A stretch of DNA of 7,895 bases from Deltaproteobacteria bacterium. GTDB taxonomy: Bacteria > Desulfobacterota > Binatia > UBA9968. Position numbers and translations under genes: made by a program. Positions 1 to 5,281 of this stretch are shown here, piece after piece (the stretch's first letter is position 1; every line of letters starts with the position of its first letter). The notes beneath the pieces are model-generated. The model saw nothing but the letters and a program-made list of their open reading frames with translations, was not told where the DNA came from and did not search any database. The stretch lies in NCBI GenBank assembly GCA_016183145.1, contig JACPFE010000063.1, positions 1 through 7,895 of the forward strand, read 5' to 3'.

Positions 1-48
1 AGCACCGGCTCGCTCGATAAGCTCGCCCAGGAATACAGAGTCAAGTGA
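1..48 (+). CDS. 3' end of an unidentified protein gene (partial)
   Basis: Frame 1 is open from the first base and ends in TGA at 46-48, giving a 15-residue tail that reads STGSLDKLAQEYRVK. Eleven of the 15 sense codons end in G or C and the peptide looks like an ordinary soluble C-terminus, so this is probably a real gene end rather than chance. A strong hairpin starts exactly at the stop codon, which fits the end of a transcription unit. Too little remains to name the family. It lies in the same direction as the following dehydrogenase, 140 bp upstream of it. Confidence 0.5.
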   Translation, partial: STGSLDKLAQEYRVK

Positions 49-70
49 CGGAACCTACCAGGTTCCGTCA
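46..70 (+). terminator. Perfect 11-bp hairpin over the stop codon, probable terminator
   Basis: TGACGGAACCT (46-56) and AGGTTCCGTCA (60-70) are perfectly complementary around the loop ACC (57-59). The first arm begins with the stop codon of the upstream partial gene. No T-run follows, so it would be either a non-canonical intrinsic terminator or a 3'-end-protecting hairpin. The last bases of the second arm (GTCA, 67-70) are also the first bases of the downstream dispersed repeat. Confidence 0.45.
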
Positions 71-178
71 TCCTGAGCGAAGCGAAGGATCTGACTGAGC
101 GACAGCGAAGGATCTTAGGTTCTGCTCAGGGTAAACTCCGTGAAGGATCGCAGGCCGAAAGAGCAATCCTGAGATGAC
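67..178. repeat. Dispersed palindromic repeat with internal duplication
   Basis: The stretch starts with GTCATCCTGAG and ends with CCTGAGATGAC, so its ends are imperfect inverted repeats. Inside are two direct near-copies of one unit: TGAGCGAAGCGAAGGATCT at 74-92 and TGAGCGACAGCGAAGGATCT at 96-115. A weaker third piece (GTGAAGGATC) lies near 140-149. ATCCT/AGGAT pairs give it hairpin potential. Repeats of this sequence type are common in intergenic spaces of many high-GC environmental bacteria. It fills nearly the whole gap before the alcohol dehydrogenase and ends directly before that gene's ribosome binding site. Confidence 0.6.
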
Positions 179-184
179 AGGAGG
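179..184 (+). promoter_or_regulatory. Ribosome binding site deciding the dehydrogenase start
   Basis: AGGAGG (179-184) lies 4 nt before the ATG at 189. The in-frame ATG at 174 is upstream of this Shine-Dalgarno motif and has none of its own, so 189 is the better start. The spacing is short but workable. Confidence 0.65.
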
Positions 185-188
185 TCTT

Positions 189-1286
189 ATGGCTTTAACC
201 GCACGCGGCGCGACGTTGCTCGGTCCGGACAAATTGGAGATCCGCGAGTATCCTCTTCCCGACATTCCGCCCGACGGCGGGCTGGTGAAGGTGGAAATGG
301 GCGGCGTCTGCGGCACCGACGTCAAATACCTTCACGGCAAGCTCAAGGTCGATTACCCGATCATTCTCGGCCATGAAATCCTAGGCCGCGTCGAGAAGCT
401 CGGCCGCGACGCGGCTGCGATCCATAAAGTCAAAGAGGGCGATCGGATCATTCTCAAGGGCGCCCTGGGCTGCGGCCGCTGCGCCGATTGCCGGCGTGGC
501 AACGCACGTTTCTGCCGGCAGCGCACCACCTACGGCGGCCGCACCAAGTGTGATAAGCCGCCGCATCTGTTCGGCGGCTTCGCCGATTACGTGTATTTAG
601 CCACCGACGTGCTTGCGACCAAAGTGAGCGATGCCCTTCCCGCCGAAGCCGCGGCGCTCGTCGGCTCGGTCATGGCCAACGGCTTTCAATGGGCAATCCG
701 CCGCGGCGGCGTAAAGATGGGCGACTATGTATTGATCCAAGGTCCTGGCCAGCAAGGGCTCTCGTGTACCTTCGCGTCCAAGCACGCCGGCGCGGCGAAA
801 ATTTTTATCACCGGCATAGGCCGCGACAAGGCGCGGCTAGAGCTGGCCAAGAAGTTCGGCGCCACCCGAACGATTAACGTCGAAGACGAAGATGTCGTGG
901 AGGTTATCCGCAAAGAAACCAACGGCGAGATGTGCGATGTCGTCGTCGATGTGTCAGGTAACCCCAACGCGATCTTGAAATCGGTGGACTGCCTGCATCG
1001 CCAATCGACTCTGGTCCTCGGCGGCTTGACCGGCGACGCCACCGTGACGCCGATGCTGATGGACAAACTGGTTTGGAATGAGATCAAGCTGCAAGGTTGC
1101 TATACCGCAGACAACGACGCCACGGAGGCGGCCCTGCGTATCATCGAGCAGACCAAATTCCCGGTGCAGGATATGGTGAGCCATGTTTTTCCGCTGAAGG
1201 ATATCGAAAAGTGCATTCGCGCCATCGGCGGTGAAATTCCCGAAATGTTCCCGACCAAAGCACTGATCAATCCGGCGCTGGGATGA
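189..1286 (+). CDS. Zinc-dependent alcohol dehydrogenase (medium-chain dehydrogenase/reductase family)
   Basis: A 365-residue cytosolic oxidoreductase of the MDR superfamily, of normal length for the family, expected to oxidise an alcohol or polyol with NAD(P). The N-terminal GroES-like domain carries the catalytic-zinc site: Cys41 in GVCGTD and His62-Glu63 in GHE, with Glu153 as a possible further ligand. A structural-zinc lobe follows with Cys95, Cys98, Cys101 and Cys109. The Rossmann domain has the dinucleotide loop GPGQQG at 185-190. The acidic residue that often fixes NAD at the end of strand 2 is not evident (FITGIGRD, 206-213), so cofactor preference is open. The start at 189 rests on the AGGAGG just upstream; an ATG at 174 would add five residues. 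It is the first of four co-directional catabolism-type genes. The exact substrate (secondary alcohol, sugar alcohol or threonine-like) cannot be decided from these motifs. Confidence 0.9.
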   Translation: MALTARGATLLGPDKLEIREYPLPDIPPDGGLVKVEMGGVCGTDVKYLHGKLKVDYPIILGHEILGRVEKLGRDAAAIHKVKEGDRIILKGALGCGRCADCRRGNARFCRQRTTYGGRTKCDKPPHLFGGFADYVYLATDVLATKVSDALPAEAAALVGSVMANGFQWAIRRGGVKMGDYVLIQGPGQQGLSCTFASKHAGAAKIFITGIGRDKARLELAKKFGATRTINVEDEDVVEVIRKETNGEMCDVVVDVSGNPNAILKSVDCLHRQSTLVLGGLTGDATVTPMLMDKLVWNEIKLQGCYTADNDATEAALRIIEQTKFPVQDMVSHVFPLKDIEKCIRAIGGEIPEMFPTKALINPALG

Positions 1287-1320
1287 GATCTCTTAAGTCG
1301 ATTAACCGTCCCTATCCTAC

Positions 1321-1405
1321 GTCATTCCGGCCAAGCTGGCGACAGCTAGCGCGAGCCGGAATCCAGGAGGAGGGGAGTCTGGATTCCCGCGTGCGCGGGA
1401 ATGAC
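1321..1405 (+). repeat. 85-bp two-hairpin dispersed repeat, copy 1
   Basis: The element is bounded by GTCATTCC (1321-1328) and GGAATGAC (1398-1405). It contains two stems: ATTCCGGC (1324-1331) with GCCGGAAT (1355-1362), and ATTCCCGCG (1383-1391) with CGCGGGAAT (1394-1402) around a 2-nt loop. The same element, also 85 bp, recurs in the opposite orientation at 2295-2379, with about 71 of 85 positions identical once reverse-complemented. It fills about half of the gap between the alcohol dehydrogenase and the first SDR. Its size and structure suit a REP-like or MITE-like non-autonomous element. Confidence 0.8.
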
Positions 1406-1466
1406 GATCGGCTGGACTGTCATCCAATAAGTAAACGTCAAACTAACGGCACGATTTGAAGCGAAT

Positions 1467-2237
1467 GTGATCGAAGGACTCAGAGATAAAGTCGTCATCG
1501 TCACCGGCGGCGGCCACGGCATCGGCAAGGCGTATTGCCACGGCTTCGCCAAAGCCGGATCGAGGGTTGTGATCGCCGATATCGATGCCGCCGCGGCTGA
1601 GCGAACCGCCGCCGAAATCGGCAAAGACGCCGGCGCGCAGGCGCTCGCGGTTCACGTCGATGTTTCGAACGAAGAGGCAACCAAGCGGATGGCGGCGCGC
1701 GCGTTTGAACGCTTCGGCCGCATCGACGTTCTGATCAACAACGCCGCGATTTTTTCCGTGGTGCCGATGAACCGGGGCAAAATTGAAACCATCGACCCGC
1801 AAGAGTGGGACCGCTTGATGGCGGTCAATCTGCGCGGCCTTTTCTTCTGCTGCCGGGCCGTCCTGCCAGCCATGCGCAAGCAGAAGTCCGGCAAGATCAT
1901 CAACGTCGCCTCCGGCACCGTCTTCGCCGGCAGTCCGGGTCGAATTCACTACGTGACGTCGAAGGCCGCAACCATTGGCTTCACCCGTACGCTGGCGCGG
2001 GAAGTCGGCGACGATAATATCAACGTGAACTGCCTCGCCCCCGGCAACACGCTGTCGGAGGAAAATCCGACGGAGCAGATGATCAAGTTTCGCGAATCGT
2101 CGGTGGGCCTGAGATCGTTGAAGAGAATCCAAGTGCCGCAGGACGTGGTCGGCGCCATGCTCTTTCTCGCGTCACCCTTGAGTGACTTCATGACCGGCCA
2201 GACCGTGAACGTCGACGGCGGCATTTCGTTTTTATGA
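1467..2237 (+). CDS. Short-chain dehydrogenase/reductase (classical SDR)
   Basis: A 256-residue NAD(P)-dependent oxidoreductase of the classical SDR family, complete in length. It has the cofactor motif TGGGHGIG (13-20) and Asp38 after strand 2, which favours NAD. The NNAA segment is at 91-94 and the catalytic set is Asn121, Ser149, Tyr162 and Lys166 (YVTSK). The PG motif is at 192-193, and the C-terminus has the family's usual TGQ-VDGG pattern. The start is GTG at 1467; no ATG lies in frame near the expected N-terminus and no clear Shine-Dalgarno motif precedes it. It is about half identical to the SDR at 3640-4398, so the pair probably arose by duplication. It sits between inverted copies of an 85-bp repeat. 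The substrate is unknown; a hydroxy or keto intermediate of the same pathway as its neighbours is an inference. Confidence 0.9.
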   Translation: MIEGLRDKVVIVTGGGHGIGKAYCHGFAKAGSRVVIADIDAAAAERTAAEIGKDAGAQALAVHVDVSNEEATKRMAARAFERFGRIDVLINNAAIFSVVPMNRGKIETIDPQEWDRLMAVNLRGLFFCCRAVLPAMRKQKSGKIINVASGTVFAGSPGRIHYVTSKAATIGFTRTLAREVGDDNINVNCLAPGNTLSEENPTEQMIKFRESSVGLRSLKRIQVPQDVVGAMLFLASPLSDFMTGQTVNVDGGISFL

Positions 2238-2294
2238 TAGAGCAGCGAATGTTTGGTTTCAAAGTCACGAGAGACATTCGGAATCGCACGATTC

Positions 2295-2379
2295 GTCATT
2301 CCCGCGAAAGCGGGAATCCAGTCCCCGCATCCCCTGGATTCCGGGTCTCGCTAGCTATCGCCAACTCGCCCGGAATGAC
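2295..2379 (-). repeat. 85-bp two-hairpin dispersed repeat, copy 2 (inverted)
   Basis: Bounded by GTCATTCC and GGAATGAC, this is the reverse-oriented partner of the element at 1321-1405 and has exactly the same length. Its stems are ATTCCCGC (2298-2305) with GCGGGAAT (2310-2317) around a GAAA loop, and ATTCCGGG (2338-2345) with CCCGGAAT (2369-2376). In the second stem the innermost pair is G-C where copy 1 has C-G, a compensatory difference that keeps the hairpin. It fills about half of the 178-bp gap between the first SDR and the amidohydrolase. Confidence 0.8.
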
Positions 2380-2415
2380 GCTCGGAAAAGAAACGGCGAA
2401 TAGAGGAGAATCACC

Positions 2416-3456
2416 ATGAACCCGAACTATCCGATCATCGACGCCGACGGCCATGTCTTGGAAAAAGACCGCGAGCTGCACGACTATCTCGGCGGCCGCT
2501 ACAGCAAGGAGCCGCGCTTCGAAACCTACGCCTACTTTCCTTCACTCGACGGCTGGAACCGCGGCACCGGCGTCCCCGGAAAGGATCCGGAAACTCCCGC
2601 GCCCCGCTGGCTCCAATTTCTCGACGAGCTGGGCGTCCACACTACGGTGCTCTATCCGACGGGAGGATTGGGGCTCGGCCTGGTGCAAAATCCGGAGTGG
2701 GCCTGTGTACTCGCCCGCGCCTACAATTCATGGATCGTCGATCGCTTCATCAAACAGAGCCCGCGGCTTCAAGCCGTCGCCCTGCTGCCGGTGCACGAAC
2801 CGGCGGAGGCCGCCAAGGAACTGGAACGGGTAAAGTCGCTAGGGCTGGTTGCCGGCCTGCTGCCGGCGGTCACCTGGTTGCAAAAGGGCTACGGCCACAG
2901 CGATTTCGATCCGATCTATGAAGCGGCCGAGCGGCTCGACATGCCGCTCACGGTCCACGGCGCGCCGAGCCGCGGCATGGGTTTCGACTTTTTTAATAAG
3001 TTTCTCCACGTGCACACGCTCGAGCACCCCTTCGCGATCCTAATCCAATTCACCCATATGGTCTTCGAAGGCGTCTTCGTCCGATTTCCCAAACTCCGAG
3101 TGGCGTTTCTCGAAGCCGGCTCGGGCTGGCTCCCCTATATGATGGACCGTATGGACGAAGAAATGGAAAAACCGTACCGCGTCCAGGCGCCGCTGCTCAA
3201 ACAGAAACCCAGCGAACTGATTCGCAACGGCCAGATTTGGACGACCTGTGAGGTGGAAGAGAAGGCGTTGCCGCAGGTGCTCAAGCAATTCAATCCGAAA
3301 TGCTTGATGTGGCCGTCCGACTATCCCCACGAACGGCTGCCGGACATGTTCAAGCGCGACATCCCGGAGTTCCTCGAACGCGACGACTTGAGCGAGGAAG
3401 CCAAGAAGGCGATCCTGCACGACAACCCGATCGACTTTTACCGGCTGAAGATCTAA
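2416..3456 (+). CDS. Amidohydrolase family 2 metal-dependent hydrolase/decarboxylase
   Basis: A 346-residue cytosolic TIM-barrel protein of the amidohydrolase-2 family. The family includes ACMSD-type decarboxylases, which remove CO2 from aromatic or muconate acids, and C-C or C-N hydrolases. Likely metal-binding residues are Asp11 and His13 in the N-terminal strand (DADGH), His181 (VHGAPS) and Asp302 in the PSDYPH motif. His204-Pro205 and the PKLRVAFLEAGSGWLPY block (225-241, with Glu233) are typical of the family. The C-terminus ends in the usual NP...FY pattern. The first metal motif is DxH rather than the HxH or ExH of well-studied ACMSD enzymes, so the chemistry should not be assumed. GAGGAG at 2403-2408 lies 7 nt before the ATG and supports the start. 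Its place between two related SDRs suggests it acts on a product of one of them. Confidence 0.88.
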   Translation: MNPNYPIIDADGHVLEKDRELHDYLGGRYSKEPRFETYAYFPSLDGWNRGTGVPGKDPETPAPRWLQFLDELGVHTTVLYPTGGLGLGLVQNPEWACVLARAYNSWIVDRFIKQSPRLQAVALLPVHEPAEAAKELERVKSLGLVAGLLPAVTWLQKGYGHSDFDPIYEAAERLDMPLTVHGAPSRGMGFDFFNKFLHVHTLEHPFAILIQFTHMVFEGVFVRFPKLRVAFLEAGSGWLPYMMDRMDEEMEKPYRVQAPLLKQKPSELIRNGQIWTTCEVEEKALPQVLKQFNPKCLMWPSDYPHERLPDMFKRDIPEFLERDDLSEEAKKAILHDNPIDFYRLKI

Positions 3457-3468
3457 CGGAAGAATACG

Positions 3469-3610
3469 CCTCGCGCAAAGAACGCCAAGGGCGCAAAGGA
3501 AGAGCATTGTCATTTCGAACGAAGAGAGAAATGTTTCCTAGATCCCTCGCATTCGCTCGGGATGACAGGCCTTGGGCCTGTCACTTAGCGCCTTTGCGCC
3601 TTTGCGAGAG
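3469..3610. repeat. Composite palindromic repeat, probable repeat-in-repeat
   Basis: The outer arms are CGCAAAG-rich on the left (3469-3499) and their rough reverse complement on the right (GCGCCTTTGCGCCTTTGCGA, 3588-3607). Between them lies a second unit at 3509-3566 that begins GTCATTTCGAACGAAG and ends CGGGATGAC, with arms of a different sequence type. A perfect 9-bp hairpin at 3563-3583 straddles the right edge of the inner unit. The composite occupies most of the 183-bp gap between the amidohydrolase and the second SDR. Reading frames across it only give repeat-derived peptides, so I call no gene here. Confidence 0.65.
3563..3583. other. Perfect 9-bp hairpin with 3-nt loop
   Basis: TGACAGGCC (3563-3571) pairs perfectly with GGCCTGTCA (3575-3583) around TTG. 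It lies 107 nt after the amidohydrolase stop and has no T-run on the + strand, so it is at most a rho-independent-like stem or RNA-stabilising element. It resembles the hairpin at 46-70 in starting with TGAC, having a 3-nt loop and joining a GTCAT/ATGAC repeat edge. Confidence 0.5.
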
Positions 3611-3639
3611 AAAATTCCGGACGTGAACGGAGGCATAGC

Positions 3640-4398
3640 ATGCGACTCAAAGACAAAGTAGCGATCGTCACCGGGGGCGGCGTCGGCATCGGCAAGGCGT
3701 ACGCCCACGGCTTGGCCAAGGAAGGCGCGAAGGTCGTCGTTGCCGACATTCAGGACGCCGAGGCGAAAAAAGTCGCCGCGGACATCAAACAGGGGGGCGG
3801 CGAGGCACTCGCCGTTGCCGTCGACGTGACGTCGGCGGAAAAAACCCAGGCGATGGCTGCAGCCACGTTAAAGCAATATGGCCGCATCGACATCCTGGTC
3901 AACAACGCGGGGCTCTACTCTGCTTTGAAAAAGAAAAACTTCATGGAGATCGACGGCCAGGAGTGGGATCGCGTGATGGCGGTCAACGTTAAAGGTTTGT
4001 GGCACTGCGTGAAAGCGGTCTATCCCGCCATGAAGCAACAGGGCAAAGGCAAGATTATCAACATTTCATCGGGGACGATGCTCAGCGGCTCGCCGTTTTT
4101 TCTCCACTACGTCTCTTCCAAAGCTGCGGTGGTCGGTTTCACCCGCGCCCTCGCCCGCGAGGTTGGCAATGACAACATCTGCGTCAACTCGATCATGCCG
4201 GGACTGACTATCTCGGGGTCGAATCAGGAAGGTGTTATGACGGCGGAACAGCTCGCCGACCGGCGCAAACGCCGGTGCATCCAGCGCGATCAGTACCCGC
4301 AGGATCTCGTCGGCACCGTAATATTTCTGTCCTCCGACGACAGCGACTTCATGACCGGCCAGGCGATCGCCGTGGACGGCGGCATGAACATGTATTGA
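3640..4398 (+). CDS. Short-chain dehydrogenase/reductase (classical SDR), paralogue of the first
   Basis: A 252-residue classical SDR, complete. The cofactor loop TGGGVGIG is at 11-18 and Asp36 after strand 2 favours NAD. The NNAG motif is at 88-91 and the catalytic set is Asn116, Ser144, Tyr157 and Lys161 (YVSSK); the PG motif is at 187-188. GGAGG (3629-3633) lies 6 nt before the ATG, which fixes the start. About half the residues match the SDR at 1467-2237, including long shared blocks such as QEWDR-MAVN and SDFMTGQ. The region after the PG motif, which forms the substrate lid in this family, differs most, including an insertion with MTAEQLADRRKRR. The two paralogues therefore probably act on different or successive substrates. 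The function is inferred from family only. Confidence 0.9.
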   Translation: MRLKDKVAIVTGGGVGIGKAYAHGLAKEGAKVVVADIQDAEAKKVAADIKQGGGEALAVAVDVTSAEKTQAMAAATLKQYGRIDILVNNAGLYSALKKKNFMEIDGQEWDRVMAVNVKGLWHCVKAVYPAMKQQGKGKIINISSGTMLSGSPFFLHYVSSKAAVVGFTRALAREVGNDNICVNSIMPGLTISGSNQEGVMTAEQLADRRKRRCIQRDQYPQDLVGTVIFLSSDDSDFMTGQAIAVDGGMNMY

Positions 4399-4785
4399 GG
4401 GGCACAGTTTCTCGATCGCGTTCCTTAAGCTAAGCTTTTTGGTTTTCCTTGGATCAGCGGGATTCGCAGCCATCGCCTCAACGTGCGTCAGTCCCATATT
4501 GATTGTGCCCTCGACACATTGACTGTCGGAATATTCAGGCTGCCTGTCATCGAGCGAATACCGGCGATGGGCTGAGCATCGCGTCTCTGTCGCCTGCTCG
4601 GAAAACCCGATGGCTTTCATGGTCGTTCAAGATTGAGCCGTGGAAATTTTGGTCCCTTAACCTCCGGCAATTGGCCGAAAGATGTATAATCATCGCCGTC
4701 TTTTAGTTCCTGACTCTGAGAAACTCTCTGTGAGTTGAGAACCTGCGCTTCCACTGACTGGACCAGATGATCCCTACACAAGCTT
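4399..4785. other. Gene-poor, lower-GC spacer between convergent genes
   Basis: These 387 bp lie between the stop of the second SDR (+) and the stop of the RidA-family gene (-). I see no intact gene. A possible decayed fragment is described separately at 4435-4620. A short CTTA-AGC-TAAG stem followed by CTTTTT near 4425-4440 could be a very weak terminator for the SDR, and AACTC/GAGTT (4722-4736) is a short hairpin. An exact TATAAT is present at 4685-4690 but lacks a -35 partner at normal spacing and has no + strand gene downstream. Base composition is clearly more AT-rich than in the catabolic genes to the left. Confidence 0.6.
4435..4620 (-). pseudogene. Possible N-terminal relic of a zinc-type ADH/quinone reductase
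   Basis: Reading the - strand from an ATG at 4620 gives a peptide that begins MKAIGFSEQ and, about 40 residues later, contains VEAMAANPADPRKTK. In YhdH/quinone-oxidoreductase-like proteins of the MDR superfamily, the N-terminus usually reads MKAIGY or similar and is followed by a V-A-x-NP-D-K block. The match at both ends is suggestive, but the spacing is about ten residues too long, the segment between does not resemble the family, and after 4435 the frame runs into antisense of the SDR. No ribosome binding site is visible. If real it is a decayed fragment; chance resemblance is a serious alternative. Confidence 0.22.
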
Positions 4786-5181
4786 TCAGAGCACTGCTAC
4801 AGCGTCAAGCTCTATCAATGCCTCTGGCATGACCCCGGTTCGAAGAATCATTCTTGCAGGTTTGTCCGCCGGAAAATACTTTAACCAAGCTTCGTTGACT
4901 AAATCTCGCAAGTCAAAATCCTTGAGCCAGACGTTTACCTTACCTACGTTATCTAGGGTGCCTCCCCCAGCCTCGATTATTGCTTTGAGGTTTTCGAAAG
5001 CTTGAAAAACTTGGTCCCGAGGGTTTTCCGAAATGCTCCGTGTATTGGGGTCTTGCCCAAGTACAGCAGAAGTAAACAACATGTTCCCAATCTTAACGGC
5101 CTGGGGGATGGGGTTTTTATGGCTAACTGCTTTAGCAGTTTGAATTGTTTCTCTCTTGTAACTGCTCAGGTCGATTCCCAA
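4786..5181 (-). CDS. RidA/YjgF/UK114-family protein, non-ATG start
   Basis: A 131-residue protein of the RidA family, small trimeric enzymes that deaminate reactive enamine/imine intermediates; some members act instead in specific catabolic pathways. Visible family features are PQAVKIGN (26-33), the AGGGTLDNVGKVNVWLKD block (71-88), Arg110 in PAR, which aligns with the substrate-binding Arg of canonical RidA, and the C-terminal IELDAVAVL. The usual Met in front of the KRETIQT-like segment is absent. The frame can only begin at TTG 5181 or CTG 5184, with a stop just upstream and no Shine-Dalgarno motif. The gene abuts three 9-bp repeats and lies 100 bp from an IS66-like element, so its native 5' end or promoter may have been lost. 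Its base composition is AT-richer than that of the flanking genes, which suggests separate ancestry. The core looks intact; expression is uncertain. Confidence 0.75.
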   Translation of the reverse strand: MGIDLSSYKRETIQTAKAVSHKNPIPQAVKIGNMLFTSAVLGQDPNTRSISENPRDQVFQAFENLKAIIEAGGGTLDNVGKVNVWLKDFDLRDLVNEAWLKYFPADKPARMILRTGVMPEALIELDAVAVL

Positions 5182-5207
5182 CAGGATTCACAGGATGAAC
5201 AGGATTT
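5181..5207. repeat. Three 9-bp tandem repeats (ACAGGAT core)
   Basis: ACAGGATTC (5181-5189), ACAGGATGA (5190-5198) and ACAGGATTT (5199-5207) are consecutive 9-bp units sharing ACAGGAT. On the - strand this reads as the CCTGTxxAT-type spacer repeat seen in many bacterial genomes. The first unit begins at the base that forms the first nucleotide of the RidA-family TTG codon, so the repeat directly abuts the coding region. Confidence 0.75.
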
Positions 5208-5281
5208 CTGTGGAGCGGTGGGCGCCGGGATGACGTGCGCGGCGGATCATCGGTGAGCGGCGTGCCGCGCAGCCGAAGCGG

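Noticed and set aside
1443..2132. 229-codon - strand frame opposite the first SDR
   Set aside because: The + strand carries all SDR motifs; the antisense frame has no domain and runs through the SDR codons as a GC-driven shadow.
67..3610. CRISPR array made of the many short repeats
   Set aside because: The repeats are palindromic elements of different types in separate gaps, with no regular spacer pattern and no cas genes.
3300..3626. 108-codon + strand frame running from the amidohydrolase into the gap
   Set aside because: Its first half is out of frame with the real gene and its second half only translates the composite repeat (arginine/lysine-rich).
4685..4690. Exact TATAAT as a promoter -10 box
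   Set aside because: The position 17 bp upstream gives CTCCGG instead of a -35 box, and no + strand gene follows.
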